A stretch of DNA of 60,000 nucleotides from Cristatella mucedo (lineage: Eukaryota > Bryozoa > Phylactolaemata > Cristatellidae), in the NCBI GenBank assembly GCA_009760855.2, contig WPIO01000023.1, positions 623,501 through 683,500 on the forward strand, read 5' to 3'. The number at the start of each line of letters is the position of its first letter. The stretch's first letter is position 1. A model generated the notes under the pieces. It saw only the letters and a list, made by a program, of their open reading frames with translations, was not told the origin of the DNA and did no database searches. Below, piece after piece: positions 46,290 through 57,862 of this stretch. A program made the translations under genes and the position numbers.

Positions 46290-46515
46290 CTGGAGGGGCC
46301 GGTGCACAGCTGTGGTCCGCCTGTGATGTGGTATGGACACAGGCCGGTAACCAACTGGTGGCCAGATGGCGGATTCACTATCAGGGTCGGCCAGTGCACT
46401 GCTGTGGTCCGCTTTTGATGTGGCATGGACCAGCTGGTGGCCAGATGGTGGATTCACCATCAGAGTCGGCCGGTGCACAGTTGTGGTCGATGAGTCATCA
46501 GAGTCGACCAAGGGA
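46290..46515. repeat. Minisatellite, about 80-90 bp unit
   Basis: Two full units and a partial one built on CTGGTGGCCAGATGGTGGAT, TCACCATCAGAGTCGGCC and GTGCACAGCTGTGGTCCGC. It sits between two parts of what was probably a single LINE-2 copy. Confidence 0.85.
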
Positions 46516-46699
46516 GGGGAGTCGTGTGAGGGTAGGGGCTGAGGGGAGCCGTGCGCTCTTGGGCTCCGTGTGTTGGGAATAAACTGTCGGTGTTGCGCAT
46601 CGGCTGGCTCTCCGCTGTGCGAACAAACTACAAGTGGAACTTACTTCCATGTTTCTCACGCAACGAAAACTACCCGCCTGCTGCTGACTATGGCATATC

Positions 46700-47100
46700 C
46701 TTTCCAGCCGTCCTGAGCGGCTACTTCCATGTTACTCACTACCTCAACTGCTCTCCTGACTCAGTTATGCTTTCCACTGTCTCTTTGTTGGGTGAGATGA
46801 AGTCTGTTGGCTACCGAATGCGTACTGAAAGCCGCTTAGACTGTGAGTGCGCTATACAAAGCTCTCCTGCGTAACACCGACATAGTTTTTTATGATTTTG
46901 TGGAGTTACAGAAGGAGATACATTACATCACATTACATCCTCGAATTGGGCCCCAAGCAGCAGCTCGGGGTTGGCGCTACAAAACTCTCCTGCGTAGTAA
47001 TACCTACATAGTCTATGTAGTACCTACATAGTCATGTAGTACCTACATAGTCTATGTGGCTTTGTAGAGTTACAGACGGAGGTGCATTACATTGCATTAA
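46700..47100 (+). mobile_element. LINE family 2 3' end, terminal part duplicated
   Basis: CCTGACTCAGTTATGCTTTC through AGTGCGCTATACAAAGCTCT and CTGCGTAACACCGACATAG, ending with GAGTTACAGAAGGAGATACA and ACATT repeats. A second, shorter terminal piece follows (46,975-47,100) with the same CTCTCCTGCGTA and GAGTTACAGACGGAGGTGCA. Three CCTACATAGT units lie at 47,001-47,058. Confidence 0.78.
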
Positions 47101-47454
47101 GGAGGTTTCAATAATGGAAATTTCCTGAAGATTCAAGCATTTCCAAGAAATTGAATGAGCGTGCATATGCTAAAGCAGATTTACTCCAATATGTTGAATG
47201 ATCCCATGAATTTCCCAGGGACAGAGATTAAAGTAAATCATCCAAGAAATTTTGGACCGAAGAAACACTAGTTGCGTTGCTTGTAGACCATGCTGAATGT
47301 TTAGCTGCATAGTCAATCATGAACATATTTTACTAGGTGAAGAGACTATGCGAGTTCAGAGGTTAAGAAAAAGTTGGAAAATTAGCCATTGAAGTAATAT
47401 CATTATGTGATAAGAAATCATTATGCAATTTCTTAATCATATGTTTCAGTACTT

Positions 47455-47528
47455 AATAATAATAATAATAATGCACTTGATAAAAGCGCCCTCAGAGAAC
47501 TCAATCTCTTTCTTGGCGCTTAATGTGG
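47455..47528 (-). mobile_element. LINE family 1 solo tail
   Basis: (AAT)n, then AAAGCGCCCTCAGAGAACTC and AATCTCTTTCTTGGCGCTTA. Only the hairpin and terminal repeat are present. Confidence 0.82.
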
Positions 47529-48695
47529 GTCGAGATAAAAGTTAAACGAAAGCTAACACCCACAGACCGCAAAAATGAATGACATAAGCTCACACACCTA
47601 CCTTCTGTACATACGAATAAATATTCAATTGAACAAATAAACAGTTGCAAACTCTGCTTTAAAATGTATCTGCGCAACTGATGCCTAGTTAACTAGGCTC
47701 GGCAGATGAGTGAGTTAATGCTGTTTCAACCGCAAGTTTTAATCAAATATAAGTTTCAGAATCAAGTTTATTTCATGCATTATTGCAGCAACCAGAAAAC
47801 TGCTCAATTGAAAGTCCGTAAATTTATTTGCTGCGCAAAAATCTAGTGCAGCTGTAACTTAAGAGCAGTCATTTGAAGTACGCGATTAATAATCATTAGC
47901 GCGAAAAGTAACACGCCACACTTCAGATTAGTGTTGCCAGAATCCTTAGTAGTCCTTGGCAAATAGTTAACCTTGATTTCGATGTTATTTTGCTTGTTGT
48001 GCGCGGATGTTTGGAGTTCCAGTCGACGGTGGCTGAAATTATAGTGGTCAGTGAAGGAGGAATGTTCAAACAAATGGTCAAAATACTGAACTTTTTGGAA
48101 GTTTGCCTATTAAAAGGTTAACAAGTTACAAATGCAAAACGAAGTATTTGACAATTCTCAAATGATCGAAACAAGTTAAACACAACTTTTGTCTAGAACA
48201 AGTTAACACCGAAGTAGCACATTGAGCTCAAGAATGTGACTTTCTGTGCCTCAATGACCTCACTGACCTCAACGCAATGGAGCTGTGGTTTTTCGGCAAA
48301 CTTTGTGAATAAAAGCTACCAAGTCTTAAAAAGACACCAAACTATCACTTGAAACTATGAAAATACGTTAACATTATATTATATTCAAACTAATGTCATG
48401 CCCCTTGGAGGTAAACTCTGCCGACAGGTAGTTACCACAATAAAAAAAAGCGTAATCCTTAACCAGCGAAGATAGCTCTGCCATCTGTGGGAGGGGCTCA
48501 GCTTCAGTGAACGGCTATCCAAAGCTATTTCTCTTTGACTTTTTACTTGTGATATGCATGTTTTACACTTGTCTCGATACCACACTCTTCTAACTGAGGT
48601 AACCGGAAGTGACTATCCTTCAGAAACTGAACTATCGTTAGGCCTAACGTAATTTACTGCAACCGGGGAGCGGTAACTAAGGAGTTGATAATCAC
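47529..48695. other. Intergenic, AT-rich, nothing recognised
   Basis: No repeat copy or coding similarity seen between the LINE tail and the first solo LTR. Confidence 0.5.
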
Positions 48696-48701
48696 TGCAC
48701 C

Positions 48702-50361
48702 TGTAACGCCGAAGGCTCGGCGGGGTAGGCTTGACCTGCGCTTACCTAGCGGCTTAACCTAGCGCCTAATGCCGTTCGGTGCGCGCCTACGCGCAATAAG
48801 CTGGCCGCCACGAAACGAGCGTTTCTGGCGCCGACCTGCTTACCGTTACTAAAGGGGTCGTGAGTCCGCCGCGACGTGAATTGGAAAGCGAGACATACAA
48901 AATGGGGATTTTACTGAACTTTATTCGCAAGTGCACAAAGTCGCTGCGCGTCTAGCTCAGTTTTATCTCCACACTCCTCGCACGTTCTCAACAGCACCAA
49001 CACTCTTGCAGAGGGAATACTTCACACTGGGCGCGAACCGGAGCCTAAACCCTAACCGGAGAACTAGGACTCCGTTTCCATCTGTGCGGAAGGAATACCC
49101 CACGCACGCCACGTCAAGTACTCTTGCGGAGGAAATACTTCTCCACACTGGGGCTGCTTACATGTATAATGGGAAATGACCCAAATAGACGGAGCCCGAA
49201 CCGGAGCCTAAACCCTAACCGGAGAACTAGGACTCGGTTTCCACCAGTGCGGCAGGAATACTCCACACACGCCAACTCAAGCACTCCTGCGGAGGAAACA
49301 CGTCTCCACACTTAAGCTGCTTACATCTAAAATGGAGAACGACCCAAGTAGACAGAGCTCGAACCGGAGCCTAAACCCTAACCGGAGAACTAGGACTCCA
49401 CACACGCCAACTCAAGCACTCTTGCCGAGGGAATAATTCTCCACACTGAGCGCGATCCGGAGCCTAAACCCTAACCGGAGAACTAGGACTCGGTTTCCAC
49501 CAGTGCGGCAGGAATACTCCACAAACGCCACCTCAAGCACTCTTGCGGAGGAAACACGTCTCCACACTTACGCTACTTACATCTATACTGGGGAACGACC
49601 TAAATAGACGGAGCTCAAACTGGAGCCTAAACCCTAACCGGAGAACTAGGACTCCACACACGCCAACTACGCCTAGCTCGCGCCGGCAAATCCCTATGCC
49701 GAGACCACGTGCTAGCGCGCACACACAAAACACAAACGAAACACGGAATGCCAGCTCGGGCGCGATACGACCGTATTCGGCGGAGTCCACCAAATCCTCC
49801 TGGCGCTGTCTTGTCCTGTTCCGTCCATCGTCGGCGGACAGCCCGCCCTCCTCCCTCGCTTTCAGAGAAACGAGTCCGACGGCGTCGAAGCGCAGAGCCG
49901 GACAGAAGACCAGAAGAGAAAAAAGACAAAAGACCCAGAGCGAGCGTCGCTCGACTCTTAAATACTTAGCTGAGACAATGGGGCAAGAGCTTAGTGGTAT
50001 TGGGCCCGACACCGGGGCCCATTACGGTAATGAATTAATACCGGCACTAGGCCACTGGAATGTCCCCTCTGTCCAGCTTGAATGGCGAATGGGTTCCAGA
50101 CGATTCTTTCTGGACAGAGTGATGGCGGAGGTTGACAGGCCAGCCTACATCAATCAGCAGCTCCCGCGGGTATCGGACCAATTCTAAAGGCCGAATCGCC
50201 ACCGCTGGTCTCAGAGCTTCCTGGCTTGCTCTTAAGCTCTTGCTCTCTAACCGCACTGACGCTCCTTTCTGGCTCACTGCTCCAGGACAAAGGAGTTCTA
50301 GCCCGCCTCCGAACAGCTCTTGTTCGCGCTTAAATTCAGCCAAGGCCAGCAAAGTGCTACA
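48702..50361 (-). mobile_element. Solo LTR 1 (long LTR, about 1.66 kb)
   Basis: On the minus strand it begins TGTAGCACTTTGCTGGCC and ends GGCGTTACA, the TG...CA form of an LTR. It is homologous throughout to 53,133-54,375 on the other strand. A TATA-like box (AAGTATTTAAGAG) lies at about 49,960 and AATAAA near 48,922-48,927 in minus orientation, as expected of U3-R-U5. The larger size comes from extra units of an internal tandem repeat. No gag or pol lies beside it, so it is probably a solo LTR. Flanks CACC and CATC would be a 4-bp target duplication with one mismatch, which is weak. Frames of up to 214 codons inside are not genes. Confidence 0.75.
48990..49690 (-). repeat. Tandem repeat inside LTR 1
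   Basis: About five units of 115-160 bases. Each carries CACTCTTGCGGAGGAAATAC near 49,005, 49,121, 49,277, 49,417 and 49,538, and GGAGCCTAAACCCTAACCGG near 49,040, 49,203, 49,363, 49,458 and 49,622. LTR 2 has only about two units. Confidence 0.88.
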
Positions 50362-51555
50362 CATCTATTGAATCATGGGACCGCAGATCCGGTTTCAGCA
50401 TCTAGCGCCATTTGTAAAGTATGGTCCGTGGCTGCGGCTGCTGCTTCCATGGCCAGACTGTTCCGGACACCGGAACTAATAGTGCACCAATCAAATTGAA
50501 ATTTATAATATGTGATAGTTTGTCCTTTCAAATAGTTTCAGTCGACGCATGCATACTGGACCTTGTGGATAGATTTATTTTGATGAAGAGCTGACTGTAT
50601 TTGTCATGCTAAGCAGTTCGTCACTATTCTGGAAGTGTGTATTGCAGATGTCATAAGTAAGCTAATAACGATCCGATCGAAACAAAATTTGAATTGCACG
50701 CTCCTTAGTATAAGTAGAAGATTCAGATAAATGATAATATGGCTAAATCAAAAAGAATTTTTTTTGACATATATGGTGAAAATTCTTCAGGAAACACGAA
50801 CGACATAATACTGATTAACGTGAATATCAAAAAACCAGTTAGTTGGGTAAGAAAGGTAGCTTCAACCCATTAAAAATCGAATGATGTCGCTAGTTTAATG
50901 AAAGAGCTCCGAAAGCACTTCTCCAATCTGTCTATGTTTTTGAGCTTGGAGGAGCTTGGTTTATTTTAGCTGTACGAGTTTGTAGAATTAATATCTTCAT
51001 GTTTTCTGCTATTTTCCAGACCACTCATTATCCATTGTCGCGGCACACCTAGCGCACTGTGCACGTTCCCTGTCCGTTGCAAAATTTTTCCGAAAACCCA
51101 AGTTTTTGTGAACATCGTATACGGAAACAGATGCAGCTGAGTCGTGCTTAAAGCTTTTTTGTCTCTTGTTTGACCGTAGCACGTAGGAAATTACGCGTCT
51201 ATGGACATCTAATTGCTTATCGCTTCGGCCACTGGGTCTCCCACGCCGGCGGCGGCGTTAGATACGCCGGCGGCTAGTAACCTGCAAGATAGTTATGATC
51301 GTGCCTACCTATTATCGCTTCATTATCGAAGTTAGAATGCATTCCTAGATGTCATTGTTGTTGGTAAGATCCGTGATTTATATTTTAACCAAAGAAAAGC
51401 GCCCCGGAGCAGCCGCGGGGGTCGGGGCCGCCAGCTTAGACGCCGCTCGTTTGACGGGATCTTCGAGCTGAGTACCCGCTCCTTTTATATTCCTAGCATT
51501 GTCTCGTACAGGTCAGCACGTTATTCCTCAACCGTTACCGTGAATTTCTCTAATA
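50362..51555. other. Intergenic, one GC-rich patch, otherwise nothing recognised
   Basis: Positions 51,236-51,475 carry CpG-rich pieces (GCCGGCGGCGGCGTTAG, GAGCAGCCGCGGGGGTCGG) in an AT-rich setting. They match no rRNA or coding motif I know. Confidence 0.4.
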
Positions 51556-51557
51556 TA

Positions 51558-51713
51558 TATAATTATATAATTCATTTTATATCGTGCCCAAGAGAACTTA
51601 ATGTCTATTCAGGCGCTTCACATATGCCTCGGGGCTCGAGCCCACGACCTCAGTGAGACCTTGGTCGGGGCGAGCACCTTAACCGCTAAACCAAACCAGC
51701 TCGCGGTGACCAG
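51558..51713 (-). mobile_element. SINE-B copy 4
   Basis: Tail image AGAGAACTTAATGTCTATTC and AGGCGCTTCACATATGCCTC, B-box image GGGGCTCGAGCCC, A-box image CACCTTAACCGCTAAACCA. It directly precedes the LINE endonuclease relic, so it inserted at or near that LINE's edge. Confidence 0.88.
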
Positions 51714-53132
51714 GCCTGTTAAAACTCCGGCGGCCCAACTTAACACTTGTCTTCAGAATCCTCGCTCGATATCTTATGAACCCCTAGTAATAAGCGACAT
51801 TATTTCTGAAAAGTGTGTCGACCAGCTGGCTTTGACTGGAACTTAGCTGAAATCGGTAACTGCCCGACCATTTAAAGGCGCTACCCTGGCTGGTTTCCCC
51901 TTCTTCCACACCCGTAGATCAATCAAAACTAGAGGTGGAGTGGCTATTACCACATGATCGAACTTTGACTTCAAGCCATTGACAATACCCTCGAAGCAGT
52001 CTTTCGAATGTATCGTCTTGATTTCACCTGACAGCAAGCTACCGATGGCGGCAGTAGTGTATCACCCACCAGCTATCAAGTCCTCCTTTATCTTGGATTT
52101 CTCTCATCTCATTTCGATTTTGTATGCGCGAAATCGATCCTTCCTCATTGTGGGTGATTTAAACATTCATTTTGATAACTTATTTGACGCCTTCAGTACT
52201 GAATTTTGTGCACTGACCGACTCATTTGTCTTGCGGCTCATGTGCATGACCATACTCACATCAAGGATCACACGCTCGACCAGATTTTCTCATACAACTA
52301 CAGCTTGTCATCGCCAATTATTACCAAATCCTGCTTATCTAACCACATCCAGATCTCATTCAGTCCACAATGTGTGCATTCCGCATCTAAAATCAAATGT
52401 GAATCACGAGACCTCAAGATCCTTGACGTCGATGCTGCGTGCGAGAATATGTGTTTCGCCTCTGGTGCTCAATCCTCCTTCGAGCCTGTCATCATTGGTA
52501 GATTGCTACAACACGGCACTAGCTGACATGCCCGACCAGTTTGCAACCCTGACTAAGCGGACTGTTCGCCATCGCCCAGACGGCCAATGGTTTACCACAG
52601 ACATTAAACGAGCTAGATCTACTAAGCGAAAGCTTGAACAAGCTCATAAAAGATGAGGGCTGACTGTCCATCGACAGGCATACAAGGACTACAGTAGATC
52701 GTACCAATCAAACCGAGCTAAAGTCGTCTAGCTTCTATAAAAACATTGTTGAATCAAAAATCCACAATCCAAAAATGCTTACGTTGCCGATCAACTATCT
52801 CCTCAACCGCTCTAACGTTAGCTCCTAACCTAATCCCTGTGATGATCTTGAAGCTGATCGCTTTTCTAGCTTCTTTGTCAAGAAGGTAGACACGATCAGG
52901 GAGTCCATCCCTATGATAGCAACATCCCCCCTAGAATGCTGTCTCTCAATTTCTTGCAGCACCTCAATGTCTACATTCAACGTCACTAGTGATTTTGTCC
53001 TGAAGTTCATTTACTCAATACAAAAAGAAAACTAGTCAGTTGGACCATATTCCAACTGTCCTGCATTTACGATGCATTGCATTGATCTGCTACTGCCATG
53101 CATAAATAACATAATAAATATGTCATTAGACT
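51714..53132 (+). pseudogene. LINE family 1, endonuclease part and linker
   Basis: It starts LNTCLQNPRSISYEPLVISD and DQLALTGT, where relatives have LLALTETWL of the APE endonuclease; the catalytic Glu is Gly here. Then FFHTRRSIKTRGGVAITT, VVYHPPA, FLIVGDLNIHFD (the GDxN motif), HIKDHTLDQIFS, and SNHIQISF, in which the SDH motif has Asn for Asp. The linker reads WFTTDIKRARSTKRKLEQAH, LTVHRQAYKDYSRSY and DDLEADRFSSFFVKKVDTIR. INNIINMSL marks entry into the reverse transcriptase, where the solo LTR interrupts. Stops and frameshifts are present. Confidence 0.88.
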
Positions 53133-54375
53133 TGAAGCACCGCGCTGGCCTTGGCTTAATTTTAGTGCGAACAAGAACTGTTCCGCGGCCGAAAACTCCT
53201 TTGTCCTGGAGCAGTGAGCCAGAGAAGAGCGCCAGTGCGTTTAGAGAGCTAGAGCTTAAGAGCGAGCCAGGTCGCCCTGAGACCAGCGATGGCGATTCGG
53301 CCTTTAGAATTGGTCCGGTACCCGTGGGAGCTGCTGATTGATGTTGGCTGGCCTGTCAACCTCGGTAATAACCTGTCCAAAAAGAATCACCTGGAACCTA
53401 TTCGGCATTCAAGCAGGACAGGGGTGCCTTTCCAGTTGCCTTCTGACGGTATTGATGCCTTACCATAATGGGCCACGGTGTCGGGCCCAATACCATTAAG
53501 CTGTTGCCCCGTTCTCTCAGCTAGGTATTTAAGAGTCGAGCGACGTTCGCTCTTGGTCTTTTTTCGGCTTCTTTCTTCGGCCTGCTTCGACACCGGCAGA
53601 CTCGTTTCTCTGAAAGCGTGGGAGGAGGGCGGGATGTTCGCCGGCGATTGACGGGACAGGACGAGACAGCACTAGGAGGATTCGATGGACTCCACCAAAT
53701 ACGGTCGTATTGCGTCCGAGCTAGCATTTTGTGCTTCTTTTGTGTTTTGTGTGTGCACGCTCGCACGTGGTCTCGGCATTAGGATTGCCGGTGCGAGCTA
53801 GACGTGGTTGGTGTGGTGTGAGATATTCCGTTGGTTTGGCTCCTTCGTCTATTTGGGCCTTTCCCTGTAGAGACGTAAGTAGCCTAAGTGTGGAGACGTA
53901 TTTCCCCCGCAAGAGTGCTTACTGTAGTGCCTATGTTATTCCTGCCGTTAAGGTGGAAGCGAGGCCCTAGTCATCCAATACGGGTCTAGGCTGCGTTTCG
54001 GGCTCCTCATCTCATTTCGGTCCCCACAATAGACTTAGGTAGCCTACGTGCGGGGACGTATTCCCTCCGCAAGAGTGCTTGTGCTGTTAAGAGCGTGCGA
54101 GGAGTGTGGAGATAAAACTTAGCTAGACGCGCAGCGACTTTGTGCGCTTGCGAATAAAGATCATCAAAGTCCCCAATTTGTATGTCTCGCTTTCCAATTC
54201 ACGCCGCGGACTCACGACCCCCTTTATTAACGGTAAGCAGGTCAGCGCCAGAAACGCTCGTTTCGTGGCGGTCTGCTTATTGTGCATAGGCGCGCACCCA
54301 ATGGCATTAGGCGGTGGGTTACGCCGCTCGGTGAGCCGCAGCTTAAGCCTACTCCGCTGAGCCTTTGGCGTCACA
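53133..54375 (+). mobile_element. Solo LTR 2, inserted in the LINE reverse transcriptase
   Basis: It begins TGAAGCACCGCGCTGGCC and ends GGCGTCACA. A TATA-like box (AGGTATTTAAGAG) is near 53,525 and AATAAA at 54,152-54,157, giving a U3-R-U5 layout of about 1.24 kb. It is homologous to LTR 1 in opposite orientation. LINE coding homology stops just before it and resumes just after (TFQKGLRQALRKKTTLDQEN). Flanks GACT and TACT would be a 4-bp target duplication with one mismatch. Confidence 0.78.
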
Positions 54376-56032
54376 TACTCAAGTCATGTTTCAGCACCTT
54401 TCAAAAAGGCTTACGTCAGGCGCTACGGAAGAAAACAACACTAGACCAAGAGAACTTGAGCAGCTTCCGTCCAGTCTCCCTTCGACCGTTCCTATCAAAG
54501 ACGCCGGAACGAGTCGTGGCAGGCCAGCTGAATTCCTATATATATCGAACCTTCAAACTTTGCTAGTAAGTTTCAGTCTGGTTTTAGAGCTAATCACTCC
54601 ACAGAGTCAGCATGGATTCGGGTGTACAACGATCTACTTAGGAATGCAGTCATAAGTACAGTGTCTCTGCTTGTTTTGCTCGATCTTTCGGCAGCTTTTG
54701 ATACTATTGATCACAAAGTCTATCTTGAGTGCCTTTCTTCTCACCTGTGCATCACTGGCACTGCTCTGCAATGGTTCAGCTCCTGTCTCGATGGGAGACT
54801 CCAGAGTATTGACGTGAATAGACAAAGATCATCCGAGGAACCTCTGAAATATGAGATACCTCACAGGTCCGTGTTTGGTCCGGCTCTTTTCACGGTTGAT
54901 ACTCGTTCTCATGCCAATGTGACTGCCAGGCACAATCGAGGCTTTCACGTCTATGCGGATGACACTCAGTTGTACCTTCGCTTTGATCCCTCCCACCCCT
55001 CCAGCACGTCGAATTCTCTCAACTCCCTTGCTGCATGTATTGACGACATCCGCATATGGATGGCAACACATTTTGTTAAATTGAATGATTAAAATAACTT
55101 ATTAGTTATAGGAAAACCAAGTGTGATTCAGAAATTGGAAAGGCTAACGCTCAAAATTGGCTCAGCCAGCATATCTGCTTTTAGATCCGCACGAAATCAA
55201 CATGCCATGTTCAGAAGCGGCCTTGCGTTAGACTACCACATCAGCTCCACAGTCAAGTATGCCACTACATAACATTGCTAAAATTCGGGCTTGTTTAGAG
55301 AGGGATACCACATCTATGTTGGTCCATTCACTCATGACATCTCGTCTTGACTTCTGTAACTCGCTGCTTGCTGGCCTGACTGCATGAGCAATCAACCGCT
55401 TACAGCTGGTGCAAAACTGTGCATCTAGGCTTGTCTGTCGTGAGCTTCGCAGTTGCCAGATCACTCCACTTCTCGCCCACCTACATTAGATCCCAGTCAA
55501 GTAAGCCATCGACGTCAATGCTTTGTCACTCGCTTTTAGGTCCTTCCATTCTTTGCCTCCAGCCTACCTATCATATATACTCCCGTGCCAGGCTAAGCGT
55601 CGAACCACCAGCTTTTTGGAATGTAACTGTTTACCCATACCTTGTAGAAACCTCAAATTCTCTGGAGACAACACCTTTAGTTCGTATTCTCCCAAAGCCT
55701 GGAACTCAATCCTGACTTGCGTCACGGCATCTTCTGACTTGACCACTTTTATAAGAAACTGAAAACGCACCTATTTATGACAGCATTTAGTAGGTTCCAG
55801 TGATTCGTCCTTTATGTGCTTATACCTGCTGACACTGTGCATGCAGCCACTAACTATACTTGCATGCTGACCCCTTTAATCTCACACCTAACTATATTAG
55901 TCTTGTTGTTTATTGAGCATGCTATTACTAACCAGTCGATCGTGCTTCCTTTACAGCAAATGTAAAGTGCCTAAACAGAGATTGAGTTATCTGAGGGCGC
56001 TTTATAAAATGTATCATTATTATAATTTTTAT
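54376..56032 (+). pseudogene. LINE family 1, reverse transcriptase, C-terminus and 3' tail
   Basis: Motifs in order: LSSFRPVSLRPFLSKTPERV, FRANHSTES, VLLDLSAAFDTIDH (first catalytic Asp), VFGPALF, YADDTQLYLRF (catalytic Asp pair intact), [66 protein letters not shown]. The 3' UTR ends with AGTGCCTAAACAGAGATTGA, GTTATCTGAGGGCGCTTTAT and an ATTATTAT-rich terminus. This is the most complete family 1 copy, but stops and frameshifts break it. Confidence 0.92.
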
Positions 56033-57485
56033 TCATGTGTTGTTTTCGTTTGAATCAATAGATAATAACTTCGATACGTTCCCAGTTCTCGTGTTTTCTC
56101 ACATACGGTCTAATCCAAAGAAATTTACTTTTAAGCCTTTAGTGTGCATTTTGTTATTCGCATTTACATTCATGCGAGCTCTCGCTGTATTGGCCAATGC
56201 CAGCCAGCGAATTAGGCGTAGCATTTGCTAATGAGTCTTATAGACATACTTTAAAAATACATTACTATTCAATTCGACCATAGAGCAAATTTTTAATTTC
56301 ATATCAAACAGAGGATGTTGTCATTTGCGTTAATAAATTGGCAGGCTTCATTCTTACGAGTCAGCAGTGAATAGCCAATTAACACTAGCTTCTAATAATG
56401 AAGGTACATATGTGATAAATGAAAATTCGAATTTGAATAGCTAATAGGATCTGTTTTCTTAAGGACCGAATTTCGTTCCATTTTAACTTGATTAATGGCA
56501 ATAATGTACAGCTAAAGTAATCACTGCGATTTCAGATCCCAGGTACTTCTCGTGAGGTGTGAATCAATGACAAATCAATTTGTTAGCTCAAAAGATGGAG
56601 GGCGATGTGTCTAAGTCATCAGTTCTTGCATTTCACTTTGAGACTTATTCTCTAGTTTACCTAAGTTTTTTAGAAAGCTTTACCTCTCGTTGGAGGTTGA
56701 CAATTTAATTTCATGTTTGGGATGAAATAGTTCTAATCGATGCTCGTTGCTGTAATAGTTGTAAACAATTTTCTTAACTCCTTCAGAGAAGTAAATCTTA
56801 ATACAGCCATTTTATAGCAGAGGTACTAGTGAATCAATAAACCAGGACTAATAAATGTGAAGTATAATATATAGAGAAAAAGAGGAAAAACAAGTAAGTT
56901 TCATACTTTGGCGATCATGCTAAATTACAAAAGAAGTACGCATATTATAAAGAAACAAAAAGGACTAATGAACCGGGGTGAAAAGAAAGCCAAGCAGAAG
57001 AAATGAATTTTGAGCCAAAGCCTAAATGATGCAAAGCAATTTCAAGAACTTAGGACGCCTGATGCTAGTTTCAGAGTTCAATTGATTACGAAAGAGTCAG
57101 GATCGACTAGGATGAAAGAACAGAAATATTACGTGCATCAGCTAGCTAAAATTCCAAAATACAAGTACGAAAGCTGGTTCACATAAAAGCGTTACTTCTT
57201 ATCAAAACCAGTGAAGGCTATGTCGCTACAATAAATTATTAGATATGGATCCTAATAGGGGGTGGTTGCCCTCGTACTAGCGATTGACCTCAGAGAAGGG
57301 TCTCTAGCTCAACCCACGTCTAAGCTTGGATCATCATATCGGATGAGCAACCAGAGAAAAATAAAAAAATGTGGTGATGCCCCTGAAAAACATGTAAATA
57401 AAACTAGATGAACCATGAATTAATGGCGAGAATTTGTTGAAATAATTAAGCAAAGACATTTCTATAGGACTTTAAAGTCCAGGAA
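56033..57485. other. Intergenic, AT-rich, nothing recognised
   Basis: No repeat copy or coding similarity seen between the two LINE copies. Confidence 0.5.
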
Positions 57486-57497
57486 CAACGTGACCTT

Positions 57498-57862
57498 GAT
57501 AATAATAATGTACTTGATAAAGCGCCGTCAGAGGACTTTGTCTCTTTCTTGGCGCTTTACATTTGCTGCAAAGGGAAGTGCAATTGAATGGTAAGTAAAA
57601 TCATGCTTGAAAAACAAACAAGATGAATAACAGGGTTAGGGGTGACATGCACAGGGTCGCCATGCAAATGTGGTTAGTGGCAGCATGCACAGTGTCAGCA
57701 CGCATAAGCACATCAAGGACGAATCACAGATACCCACTAAATGCTGTCCTAAATAGGTGTGTTTTTAAGTTCCTTTTAAATGTGGTCAGATCAGGGGATG
57801 TTCTGAAGCAGGTCGGGAGGGGAGTTCCAGGCTTTGGGAGCATACGAACTAAGATTATTTTA
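57498..57862 (-). mobile_element. LINE family 1 3' end
   Basis: (AAT)n, hairpin image (AGCGCCGTCAGAGGACTTTG, TCTCTTTCTTGGCGCTTTAC), 3' UTR motifs (GTGACATGCACAGGGTCGCC, CACATCAAGGACGAATCACA) and the last codons (GAGTTCCAGGCTTTGGGAGC). It stops at about 57,855, so it is 5' truncated just inside the ORF. Confidence 0.88.

Noticed and set aside
49030-49640. TAAACCCTAACC motifs suggesting an interstitial telomere
   Set aside because: Each motif is a single occurrence per 115-160 bp unit of the LTR tandem repeat, not a run of hexamers.
49543-50187. 214-codon plus-strand frame, the second longest in the window
   Set aside because: It lies inside the minus-oriented LTR 1 and spans its tandem repeat. 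The equivalent part of LTR 2 does not keep the frame, and there is no recognisable domain.
54622-55092. 156-codon frame with YADDTQLY as a functional reverse transcriptase gene
   Set aside because: Motifs are real, but the element has stops and frameshifts and is interrupted by a solo LTR; it is a relic.
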